DNA of 64,000 nucleotides from Calothrix sp. C42_A2020_038. GTDB taxonomy: Bacteria > Cyanobacteriota > Cyanobacteriia > Cyanobacteriales > Nostocaceae. Under the pieces are notes generated by a model, which had not been told where the DNA came from, did not search any database, and saw only the letters and a list, made by a program, of their open reading frames with translations. Below, piece after piece: positions 9,268 through 16,854 of the stretch; the stretch's first letter is position 1; each line of letters starts with the position of its first letter. The position numbers and the translations under genes are program-made. The stretch is taken from positions 90,197 through 154,196 of the forward strand of contig JACYLQ010000006.1 of the NCBI GenBank assembly GCA_015272395.1. The letters run 5' to 3'.

Positions 9268-9315
9268 TAACTTTCCCCATACATTATGTATACATACTGT
9301 CAGTGTACGGGGAAA
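9268..9315 (-). terminator. Probable intrinsic terminator after the protoglobin gene
   Basis: On the minus strand the hairpin TTTCCCCGTAC / GTATGGGGAAA (9282-9315, one mismatch) is followed by the T-rich run GTTATTTTTTGAG. It sits 16 bases after the protoglobin stop codon and is the best intrinsic terminator in this part of the window. Confidence 0.6.
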
Positions 9316-9330
9316 ATTAGGTGTAGAGTA

Positions 9331-9888
9331 TTACATAGATTTAGCACCGGTTGTAATCAAGCGTCGGAACAAACCTTCAGTCCAACCAGTTTCTTGTAGT
9401 ACTGCAGAAGAAGAAACTTCGACGTATGCTTGCTCAATAAAAGCTAAATCTATCATGCAAATTCGTCCTAGCGTGTCTTTGAGGTCTTCGCTCTTACCAT
9501 CTTTGATAAGATGCTTACCGACTTGGTGTACTACTGTTGCCATTGCTGGAACAACATGTTGAGGACCGATACCCAAACGGACGTGAACAAGACCGATTTT
9601 CCAACGACGTTCTGCATATGCGCTACCCCAGTCGTCCATACCAGTAAACATTTCATGGAACCAGTGAATGAACGTTTCGCGTAGACGATGAATTCTTCCA
9701 TTTCCTCCATCATCAACTATCGCACTCATTTCTGGGTCGCGTCCAAGATATTCGTAGAAATGTTCAGCCATTTCTGGAGCTAATTTTAATCCCCATTCCG
9801 CTTCTGATTTGAGTAAAGCTTTATCAGCATCTGTAAAGCTAATCCGTTTTTTGAGCGTAGATATAAAAGCGTGTGGGTCTAAAGCCAT
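9331..9888 (-). CDS. Single-domain protoglobin (sensor globin)
   Basis: The 185 residues match the globin-sensor/protoglobin fold: an N-terminal pre-helix, the FYEYLGRDPEM segment, LRETFIHWFHEMF and then RWKIGLVHVRLGI, in which His102 is the expected proximal heme ligand. No kinase, cyclase or methyl-accepting domain is attached, so it is a stand-alone heme protein that could bind O2, NO or CO, or act as a partner-based sensor. It lies 156 bases after a roadblock/LC7 gene and belongs to a minus-strand set with a small GTPase and a PATAN protein. A terminator-like hairpin follows. Its physiological ligand is not known. Confidence 0.82.
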   Translation of the reverse strand: MALDPHAFISTLKKRISFTDADKALLKSEAEWGLKLAPEMAEHFYEYLGRDPEMSAIVDDGGNGRIHRLRETFIHWFHEMFTGMDDWGSAYAERRWKIGLVHVRLGIGPQHVVPAMATVVHQVGKHLIKDGKSEDLKDTLGRICMIDLAFIEQAYVEVSSSAVLQETGWTEGLFRRLITTGAKSM

Positions 9889-10044
9889 AACATTGAACTC
9901 CTAACTGTAATCTAATGAGAGTAAGTTTTAAAAGTATTGATGCAACAAGTTCTGATAACCCACGTTTCTAAATTCTGATTTTTAGCTTTACCTGCAATTA
10001 TTTAAATTCAGCAATCCAGCCATCCGAATAAGGACTGTTATTAA

Positions 10045-10668
10045 TTAACCTAACAAAGGGGCTAGTCTCGATACCACCCGTTTGAGTTCTAAGAATAAAA
10101 TACCTTGTTTAACAGCTGCGCTTGCTAGTACGAGTAATACTGCATCAGTACCGCAACCGATCAGCACACCATAACCTTTTTCACCTTCAACAACGATACG
10201 CTCGACGTTGCCGCGCGCGAGTTCACGTCCAATTCTTTCACCAAGCGATAGCATCGATGCGGACATTGCAGCAGTTCGCTCTTCATCCATTCCACCCGGC
10301 AACACTGATGCGAGTGCCAGACCATCTGGACTTACTAATGCAGCACCTTGAACATCGGGGGCGCCTGTAACAAAGTTTTGCAGTTCTTGTTGCAACATTG
10401 AAATGTTAATCATGTTTTTTCCTTTAGAAATAGTTGGTAATTCAGTAACAGTTAATTCATCGGTAGGAGTTGTTGGTTCATGAGCGACGGTAGCAGAAAA
10501 TGCTTCATTTGATGGTGTTACCTCTGAAGGTGTTTCATCTAAAGGTATTTCAGGTGGCTCCGTCTCTGTTGGTTTGGTTGATTCCTCCAACTCCAATGCA
10601 TTTGCTGACTCAGGAGACGTTTGTTGGAATCCACCCATGAGTAGCTTCAGGATTCTGCCTAAAGCCAT
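10045..10668 (-). CDS. Roadblock/LC7 domain protein with long acidic N-terminal extension
   Basis: The C-terminal 122 residues form a roadblock/LC7 domain (QGAALVSPDGLALASVLP, then a helix with MSASMLSLGERIGREL, then YGVLIGCG). Such proteins (MglB, for example) bind small Ras-like GTPases and can act as GTPase-activating partners. The first 85 residues are acidic and Pro/Thr-rich, presumably disordered, with a short hydrophobic N-terminus (MALGRILKLLMGG). A second start, ATG at 10413, has its own AAAGGA ribosome site and would give the bare domain. The small GTPase gene lies 173 bases upstream, so the two products are likely partners. The full-length start at 10668 has no clear Shine-Dalgarno sequence. 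Confidence 0.82.
   Translation of the reverse strand: MALGRILKLLMGGFQQTSPESANALELEESTKPTETEPPEIPLDETPSEVTPSNEAFSATVAHEPTTPTDELTVTELPTISKGKNMINISMLQQELQNFVTGAPDVQGAALVSPDGLALASVLPGGMDEERTAAMSASMLSLGERIGRELARGNVERIVVEGEKGYGVLIGCGTDAVLLVLASAAVKQGILFLELKRVVSRLAPLLG
10411..10431 (-). promoter_or_regulatory. Internal ribosome site and ATG inside the roadblock gene
   Basis: On the minus strand TAAAGGAAAAAACATG places an AAAGGA Shine-Dalgarno seven bases before an in-frame ATG (10413). Translation from here would yield only the 122-residue roadblock domain. The site fits better than the one at the upstream start codon. Confidence 0.45.
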
Positions 10669-10841
10669 AGCGGTTTATCTGGTTATTTTTTCTGATTTTC
10701 TGATGTTCTTCTCACCACATAGACACTATCAGTATTATCTCTAAGACTTTGCAAAACATAACCTGGGTAAGGTAAAAAATAGTTTAAGAAATAATAAGGG
10801 TTATGTTATGTATTACAATTTTTTCTGCAAATGATTTATCT

Positions 10842-11381
10842 TTACGAATGATGTAGATAGCAGTCAGTCAATGATTCAACAAGGGTAATCAAAGCAGAAC
10901 GCACTGATACTGGCTCAGTCGCGTTGACAGTCACAAATGGTACTGAATCATCCCATATGCCCAACCCCAATGCAATATCTTCTGCTTCCCAGGCGCCTGG
11001 ACAGTCTGAATGAGTAATGCCAACCAAGTAAGGAATGTTTGTCCGCTGTTTACAAAAATGAAGAATCTTACGGTTTTGACGTAAATGTTCAGGACGGTGT
11101 GCATCAATCAGCAAAATATAAGCATGAGCTTTCTGGATTAAGATATCCCACATAAAATCAAACCGAGCTTGTCCGGGTGTACCATATAAGTGCAGCGATT
11201 GATTTGGACTGATTGTCAGGCGCCCAAAATCTAAAGCGACAGTAGTATTTGCTTTAATTTCTACCAATTCATCAGTCGCGCGTCTGTCAGTGTCAACAAC
11301 ATCAATTTCGCTAATTGTGCGAATAAAACTTGTTTTTCCTGCACCAACGTTTCCTGTGACTACAATACGTAGGATTTCCAT
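10842..11381 (-). CDS. Small Ras/MglA-like GTPase
   Basis: The 179-residue protein consists only of a GTPase domain. It has a P-loop GNVGAGKTS (residues 10-18), a switch II region YGTPGQARF in place of the usual DTPGQ, and THSDCPG as the base-recognition motif where N/TKxD is normal. Prokaryotic MglA-like and Rup-type GTPases share these features and work with roadblock proteins to set polarity or switch signalling. The next gene downstream encodes a roadblock protein, which supports such a pair. The Asp to Tyr change in switch II and the Ser in TxSD may alter GTP hydrolysis or nucleotide choice. Target and localisation are unknown. Confidence 0.85.
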   Translation of the reverse strand: MEILRIVVTGNVGAGKTSFIRTISEIDVVDTDRRATDELVEIKANTTVALDFGRLTISPNQSLHLYGTPGQARFDFMWDILIQKAHAYILLIDAHRPEHLRQNRKILHFCKQRTNIPYLVGITHSDCPGAWEAEDIALGLGIWDDSVPFVTVNATEPVSVRSALITLVESLTDCYLHHS

Positions 11382-11856
11382 AACAGATAAATTTATAGAA
11401 CCTATAATTTTCTTACTTTCATAACTTGTTCTAGTTCAATAAATACACACCTGAATTTTTGTAGATCAAAAAATCTCTTCTACTAAACTTATAACTTATA
11501 AGCTTTGCAACCAAAAATAGAGTTTATTTACATCAATCCTAAAAGCTTTGACATTTTTATAGCAGTTCCTAGTCAAACAAGGTATGGAATAATTCATTAT
11601 ATTTCTTGTGGGGTAGGCATTCTTACCCGCCGAAATGTACTTTATTAGAACGGGAAACGCTTGCCGTACCTTCAAAAATACACTTTTAAGTAAATACAAT
11701 TAATAATTAAGTATTGGAAAATACAGCCAATTACATAGTAACATAAATTTTGAGAGTTATATTTACCGAGCGTCAGTTTGGATTTTGTCACAATAGGAAT
11801 CCGTGCTGCACCTGGTAAATATTGCACGGAGTTTAGGAGAGTCAAGCAGCGTATTT
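11382..11856. other. Gene-free stretch with a MITE fragment
   Basis: The 475 bases upstream of the GTPase gene contain a fragment of the repeat core (TTCTTGTGGGGTAGGCATTC near 11605-11630) and otherwise AT-rich DNA. A short open frame across it follows the repeat and is not credible. It presumably holds the GTPase promoter. Confidence 0.6.
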
Positions 11857-12702
11857 CTAGGCTTTACTCTTTAAAAAACCAACTAAGTTTTGCAAAAACG
11901 AAGTACTTACTTTCGATAGTTGAGATTTTTGAGTGTTCTGATTTGGTAAATAGTCGTTAAAATTTTGTGAGTTTGATAATAAGGGAACTTCTTCAACTAA
12001 GCCAGCAACCATTAATCTAAAAGCAACTTGCTGGATAGTTGCAACATGCTGATTAAGTTGAGATGATAGAGCATTTAAACTCACATTCCCATCTGCAAAT
12101 TCCCATAACTGCCATTCTAGAGGGTGCAGGTGGAGTTGTGTTTTAGCTGTTGTAATTGCTGAAATTGCAGAACTTGTATCAGGTAGAGCGTCTGCTAAAG
12201 CATCCCAGTTTTTTAATACTCGTAAAGCCATTAACGTAACTTCTGTCGCCCGTAAACTGATACCAGTCATTTCACTCGTCGGTAAAATCGCTTTGGTATC
12301 AAGTTTAAATACACCTTTTTGAATCTCAAACAATTGTCTGACTTGCTGCAATTGACTAGCAAATAATAGATTAAGTTGCTCTCCACTCAATATTTCTAAA
12401 GTTTTGAGATGTAAACCTAGAGGTGTATCTGTAGGTGTCTGAAAACGAATTCTTCTGACTGCTTGTCCGGTGACCCAACCACGTTGCTCCATTTTTTCGA
12501 TTAACCCCTGTCCATTTAATCGATTTGCAGCAGCAACAACATGTCCTTGTCGAAACCATATATAGTAATACTGTGACTTCGAGCCAATAACTTTCAAGTT
12601 AGGTAAAGTACAAACCGTCAGACAACCGGACTTTCTGCCTTGGTCAATCAGCTGAAATAGTTCAGCTAAAGAAAAATCTGTGAAGGAACTAGATAGAGTC
12701 AT
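11857..12702 (-). CDS. PATAN / DUF4388 domain protein
   Basis: The ATG at 12702 opens MTLSSSFTDFSLAELFQLID, the typical start of the PATAN (PatA N-terminal) domain, now covered by DUF4388; an upstream in-frame start would add 14 unrelated residues. The protein has 281 residues. FxLAELFQLIDQGRKSGCL and YYIWFRQGHVVAA are characteristic. Most PATAN proteins in cyanobacteria carry a response-regulator receiver at the C-terminus (PatA, PixG types), but here no receiver Asp motif is seen and a winged-helix-like helical region follows, including LNQHVATIQQVAFRLMVAGL. It is the first of the minus-strand signalling genes and could be an adaptor for the downstream GTPase. Confidence 0.75.
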   Translation of the reverse strand: MTLSSSFTDFSLAELFQLIDQGRKSGCLTVCTLPNLKVIGSKSQYYYIWFRQGHVVAAANRLNGQGLIEKMEQRGWVTGQAVRRIRFQTPTDTPLGLHLKTLEILSGEQLNLLFASQLQQVRQLFEIQKGVFKLDTKAILPTSEMTGISLRATEVTLMALRVLKNWDALADALPDTSSAISAITTAKTQLHLHPLEWQLWEFADGNVSLNALSSQLNQHVATIQQVAFRLMVAGLVEEVPLLSNSQNFNDYLPNQNTQKSQLSKVSTSFLQNLVGFLKSKA

Positions 12703-13218
12703 TTGTTTTAGAGCTACTGTATATAAATTTATACAAAGCTGCACCTTTTAAAATATTTGGCTCGCTACAAGCTTTTTATAACTCCGCCAAAGACTTATGC
12801 GCCTTAGTCTCTGTACTAAATAAAAGGATAGTTCATTTTTTGAAGATCAAAATAAGTAATAACACTGCTAGCCAAATTTGCAACCACATCTTTTAAGTGA
12901 TTTTACTTAGAAAAATTTATTGTTATAGTTAAAAATACTTAAGTAATTATTGTGATATAAACAACTATTTTAATTTTGATTGTATTTTGATGCCCGTCTC
13001 GTGCTAAAAAATACAGCCAAAAATAAATAACACATACAAATGTTGATTTTTCTAATGTGTTCGTTAAATTATATAAACTCTATGCAATGTATAGATATAA
13101 ATCTATGAGTGATTGATCAAAGAAAAATTAATATATTTTCACAATCTAAAAGATTTAGGATTTTAGAATTTAATCCAAAATCCAAAATCGATTCGTCGAA
13201 GACAAATCCAAGATCAAA
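12703..13218. other. Gene-free AT-rich stretch
   Basis: These 516 bases separate the PATAN gene start from the end of the DUF1995 gene. They are very AT-rich and hold a short STRR-like run (TTTAGGATTTTAGAATTTAATCCAAAATCC near 13150-13190). The PATAN promoter should lie in the left part. I see no gene. Confidence 0.6.
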
Positions 13219-13953
13219 TCAGTTGCTTAATGCCTTTAAGAACCGCTGTAAACCTTTTAACATACTAGGTTTCTTAGCAGGCGCCTCTGGGTTGGATGTG
13301 TTAGGTTGTCCTTTAGCAAGAATCATATCGATTTCTTCACCTGATGGTTTTTTGGGTAATTCTGCAACTTTTTCGTAATTACCTCCATTTTCGCCCCATA
13401 CTTCCCATATGCCTGGGTAGCAGCGAAACACAGCTGCTTCTTCAAATATGGGACGTAGGTAGTAACATGATTCGATGGTTTTTATAAATCTTTCACGAGT
13501 TTGGCGTGCAGCATAACCAATACCAACAGTGCCAGCATCTTCAAGACGTGGGTTAAGCATTACGAAGGGACGTTCACCAATTACCTGACAAAGCTGTTCT
13601 AATTGAGGTACTTCTACCGAGGTTGGGGAAATAAATAAGAATATTTCATCTTCGGGCTGAATTTTTGATTGAAGCGAGGCTGACCGACCTGTACCAATAT
13701 CTTCAATTTTGTATGGTACACCTGCCCACTCACGACGCGCTAAGGCGCAGGCGCCTGCATCTGCAAAGAAAACCTTGAGTTTATCACCATAAGTTTCAAA
13801 AGCTGGGATAAATTGCTCTGCAACGGGCATAAACTTGAGTTCGGGGAAAAGCAACTCAACCTGCAAACGAGTTTGACCATCGGCTATTGCGGCTTGAGTT
13901 GCTTGAATAGCTTGGATAATCGCGTCTTCTAAAGTCTTTGGTAATTCAGTCAT
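13219..13953 (-). CDS. DUF1995 domain protein
   Basis: The 244-residue soluble protein matches DUF1995, found in cyanobacteria and plastids: the N-terminus LPKTLEDAIIQAIQATQAA, the LLFPELKFMP block, a central FFADAGACALARREW segment and FLFISPTSVEVPQLEQLC. Plant members include LPA3, which helps photosystem II assembly. Only the domain match is seen here; the cyanobacterial role is not settled. The C-terminal 35 residues are Pro/Lys-rich and variable. No operon partner is evident because flanking genes are on the opposite strand or far away. Confidence 0.85.
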   Translation of the reverse strand: MTELPKTLEDAIIQAIQATQAAIADGQTRLQVELLFPELKFMPVAEQFIPAFETYGDKLKVFFADAGACALARREWAGVPYKIEDIGTGRSASLQSKIQPEDEIFLFISPTSVEVPQLEQLCQVIGERPFVMLNPRLEDAGTVGIGYAARQTRERFIKTIESCYYLRPIFEEAAVFRCYPGIWEVWGENGGNYEKVAELPKKPSGEEIDMILAKGQPNTSNPEAPAKKPSMLKGLQRFLKALSN

Positions 13954-14108
13954 TTTTCAACTAATTAAAAAATCTATATTAGGTTGTCATCACTAACCTC
14001 TAATTCTACATTCCCAGTAAGCACAGGACTTACAACCATAGCCAGCACTCATAAGCACTTGTTTTAAGTGCTAAAATCATTGCAATAACGAGAGTAAAAA
14101 CTAGACTT

Positions 14109-14726
14109 GTGTCCACTTATACTTACAACGTCAATCAGACTGGTAAGGCGCCAATTCCAACGGAACCAGTTTGGCGTTTTAGTGTTAAGCAGTACCATGA
14201 AATGATTCAGCTTGGTATAATCACTGAAGACGACCCTGTAGAATTGCTTGAAGGGTGGATTATTCAAAAAATGCCAAAAAATCCCCCGCATCGGGTTGCA
14301 AATAAGTTAGTACGTAATACCTTTGAACAGATAGTTCCTGCTGGTTGGTACGTTGATGCTCAGGAACCAGTTACTTTAGAAGACAGTGAACCTGAGCCAG
14401 ATGTTGTAATTGTCAAGGGTGCTACTCGTGATTACATTGAACGCCACCCTGGTTCGCAAGATTTGGCTTTAGTTGTAGAAATCGCTGACTCGACACTTGA
14501 GCGCGATAGAAGTTACAAAAAACGTATTTACGCCCGCGCGGGAATAGCTATTTATTGGATAGTTAATCTTCCGGAACAGAAAATCGAAGTTTACACTCAA
14601 CCTGATAATTCAATTGAAGAACCAACATATAAACGGCGCCAAGATTACGATTCATCCTCACAGGTAAGTGTAATTATTGATGGGCTTGAAGTTGGTAAAG
14701 TATTTGTGCGAGATTTGCTACCTTGA
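14109..14726 (+). CDS. Uma2 family (DUF820) PD-(D/E)XK endonuclease-like protein
   Basis: The 205-residue protein has the standard Uma2 pattern: YHEMIQLGIITEDDPVELLEG near the N-terminus, PEPDVVIVKG (active-site Asp), LVVEIADSTLERDR (Glu and downstream residue) and YARAGIAIYWIVNL. These are the PD-(D/E)XK restriction-fold residues. Uma2 genes are extremely common in filamentous cyanobacteria, often many dozens per genome, and their role is unknown. It starts with GTG at 14109; no nearer ATG fits the conserved N-terminus. A second member lies at 31760. Confidence 0.85.
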   Translation: MSTYTYNVNQTGKAPIPTEPVWRFSVKQYHEMIQLGIITEDDPVELLEGWIIQKMPKNPPHRVANKLVRNTFEQIVPAGWYVDAQEPVTLEDSEPEPDVVIVKGATRDYIERHPGSQDLALVVEIADSTLERDRSYKKRIYARAGIAIYWIVNLPEQKIEVYTQPDNSIEEPTYKRRQDYDSSSQVSVIIDGLEVGKVFVRDLLP

Positions 14727-14887
14727 AATGCAACGGATGAGTTATATCATCTCGGTTTATTACCCAACCCGGTAGAAACGTTACATGTAAAGTCTCTACG
14801 AAGTTTTTGTTACGATTACACACATGCATATTACCTATTCGTTACATCCGTTTATCATCCGTTGCCAATCTTCCTACCCACCAAATT

Positions 14888-16030
14888 TTAAAGTCTGTTC
14901 ACGACTTGCTTTAAAACCATCGCTGTCCAATCTACATCTTCTTGCGTGGTGTCTTTTCCTAGTGTCATTCTAATTGCTGAAGTCGCTGCCTTTTCTGAAT
15001 ATCCCATCGCTAAAAGTATTGGACTAGGACTAAGTTTGCCACTGCTACATGCTGAACCTGCACTTATTCCAATTCCTGCTAAGTTCATTTGCCGAACTAA
15101 ATTTCTACCGTTTATTTTTTCTGTGTCACTAGATTCGATACAAGCACTAACGTGATGTGGTAAACGGTGTAATAAATCACCAGTAGGCATGAAACCAGGG
15201 ATGTCTAGTAGCTGAGAAAATAAGCTGTCACGCAGTTTGATCAATCTCGGCGCCTCTTGTGTGATTTCTTGCGCTGCTAATTCTGCTGCTAACCCAAACC
15301 CCGCAATCATCCCTACTGCTTGTGTTCCCGAACGCAGTCGAGTTTCTTGCCCACCACCTAGTATTAGTGGCACAATCTCGACACCTGGACGAACATACAA
15401 GGCACCTGCACCTTGGGCGCCATATATCTTATGACTCGATAAACTCAGTAAATCTACTGATGTGGATTGCACATCAATAGGTAAACGACCCGCAACTTGC
15501 ACTGCATCAGTATGAAATAATATGCCTTTAGCACGCGTGATTTCGCTTAACTCGGCAATTGGTTGAATGGTTCCAACTTCGCTTTGTCCGTAAACTATAG
15601 ATACTAATACAGTATTATCTCGTATTGCGGCTTTCAAATCTTCAGGATTAACTCGCCCTTTTGCATCAACACCCAACCGCGTTACCTGCCATCCCCACAA
15701 CTCCAACATCCGCGCAGGTTCACTAACCGCCGAATGCTCAACGTTGGAAATAATCAGATGTTGAGGTTGACTGTATAAACGCGCGATACCCATAATCGCT
15801 AAATTATCAGCTTCTGTACCACCCGATGTAAATACAATCGACTCTGAGGTGGCAGCATTAATTAAACTCGCAACTTGGCACCGCGCCGTCTCCATTATCG
15901 TAGCAGCCCGTTGCCCCCATTCATGTAAACTAGAGGGATTGCCCCACTGTTGCATGAAAACAGATTGTATTAGTGTGGCAACTTCTGGGCGAGTCGGAGT
16001 AGTAGCACTGTAGTCAAGATAAATTTGCAT
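14888..16030 (-). CDS. Cysteine desulfurase (NifS/IscS-like) with altered PLP-pocket motif
   Basis: The 380-residue PLP enzyme removes sulfur from cysteine for Fe-S cluster or other sulfur delivery. It has the N-terminal YLDYSATTP motif, His99 in the VEHSA block that stacks on PLP, Lys201 in SLSSHKIYG as the Schiff-base lysine, and Cys328 in GSACSSG as the persulfide cysteine. The motif that is usually ANNE(V/I)GT reads GQSEVGT here, so the conserved Asn of that motif is replaced; this variant occurs in some cyanobacterial NifS-like proteins. No nif genes are nearby. The ATG start is immediately followed by the conserved N-terminus. Confidence 0.9.
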   Translation of the reverse strand: MQIYLDYSATTPTRPEVATLIQSVFMQQWGNPSSLHEWGQRAATIMETARCQVASLINAATSESIVFTSGGTEADNLAIMGIARLYSQPQHLIISNVEHSAVSEPARMLELWGWQVTRLGVDAKGRVNPEDLKAAIRDNTVLVSIVYGQSEVGTIQPIAELSEITRAKGILFHTDAVQVAGRLPIDVQSTSVDLLSLSSHKIYGAQGAGALYVRPGVEIVPLILGGGQETRLRSGTQAVGMIAGFGLAAELAAQEITQEAPRLIKLRDSLFSQLLDIPGFMPTGDLLHRLPHHVSACIESSDTEKINGRNLVRQMNLAGIGISAGSACSSGKLSPSPILLAMGYSEKAATSAIRMTLGKDTTQEDVDWTAMVLKQVVNRL

Positions 16031-16226
16031 ACCTTAATCAATTTGGAACATATTTGGCAACGGGCTTGTCTCTATTGTCACGTTATATAGTTGTGCATTG
16101 CAAACCTTTGCCTCTTTCCCCGTAGCTGTATCTATAGTGGGTAGATATTTCTACTTCAAAGTCATAACGACTTTGAATTTATTCAGATCGTAGTAAACAA
16201 CTTCAGCCTTTACTGGAAGTGAATCA

Positions 16227-16535
16227 ATGGAGTTGGCGCCTGATATCTTAATTATTCCTGTACCAGGTCACAGTAAAGGGCACACAGTTCTGCTCTATAA
16301 GAACAAATTTCTATTTACTGGCGGCTACTTAGCGTGGTCGAGCAAAAACCAACAACTAATTGCTTTTCGGGACTACTGCTGGTATTCCTTTGCAGAACAA
16401 ATTAAATCAATGCAGAAGCTTTTTAACTACACATTTGAATGGCTATTGCCTGGTCACGGTCGCAGGTATCACAGCAGCGCGGAAACAATGAAACAGCAAA
16501 TGCAAAAATGCCTAACTTGGATGAAATCACTATGA
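16227..16535 (+). pseudogene. Decayed C-terminal fragment of an MBL-fold metallo-hydrolase
   Basis: The 102 codons match only the last third of a cyanobacterial metallo-beta-lactamase-fold protein: IPVPGHSKGHTVLLYKN, then FTGGYLAWS, CWYSF and LLPGHGRRYH. The HxHxDH metal site of the N-terminal half is absent; upstream in frame a TAA stop lies at 16194. The FTG(D)H metal-binding element reads FTGGY, so the Asp and His ligands are lost. I infer a pseudogene remnant rather than a working enzyme. The gene start is uncertain because none is needed. Confidence 0.7.
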
Positions 16536-16700
16536 CCAAAAATGTTTCCGGTAACTTCTGCTGGCGCCGGGAATCTCAGCTTTTGGATAACTATGAATGC
16601 AAAAAAAATAAAAAAAAATATTTGAGGTGCGCGGTGGCTATACACAAATTGTAGATATTGTGCTAATATATTTCAAACTTAAAAATTATTAGTGTGTATT

Positions 16701-16760
16701 CCCGTTAATTGTTGCATCAACAATTGGAATTAGCTTCGTTTATAAAACTTAAATAACGGG
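16701..16760. promoter_or_regulatory. Inverted repeats upstream of the CBS/PAS kinase gene
   Basis: Inside the 319-base leader of the kinase gene AATTGTTG / CAACAATT (16707-16725) forms a perfect 8-bp hairpin with a 3-base loop. It is nested in a CCCGTTA / TAACGGG repeat (16701-16760). It could be an operator or a leader structure. The rest of 16536-16854 is AT-rich with A tracts and no gene. Confidence 0.35.
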
Positions 16761-16854
16761 TTTATCTCTAGCTGTAACGAGTTATGAATACCAATATAGA
16801 TCAAATAATAATTCGGGTGCAGCAGGGAAAAAATAAAATTAATATACACACTTT

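Noticed and set aside
9085..9270. Open frame across the MITE-like element
   Set aside because: The frame is made of repeat sequence shared with non-coding copies elsewhere and has no ribosome site.
13109..13378. Plus-strand open frame of 89 codons over the 3' end of the DUF1995 gene
   Set aside because: It is antisense to a well-supported gene and its predicted product has no protein-like motif.
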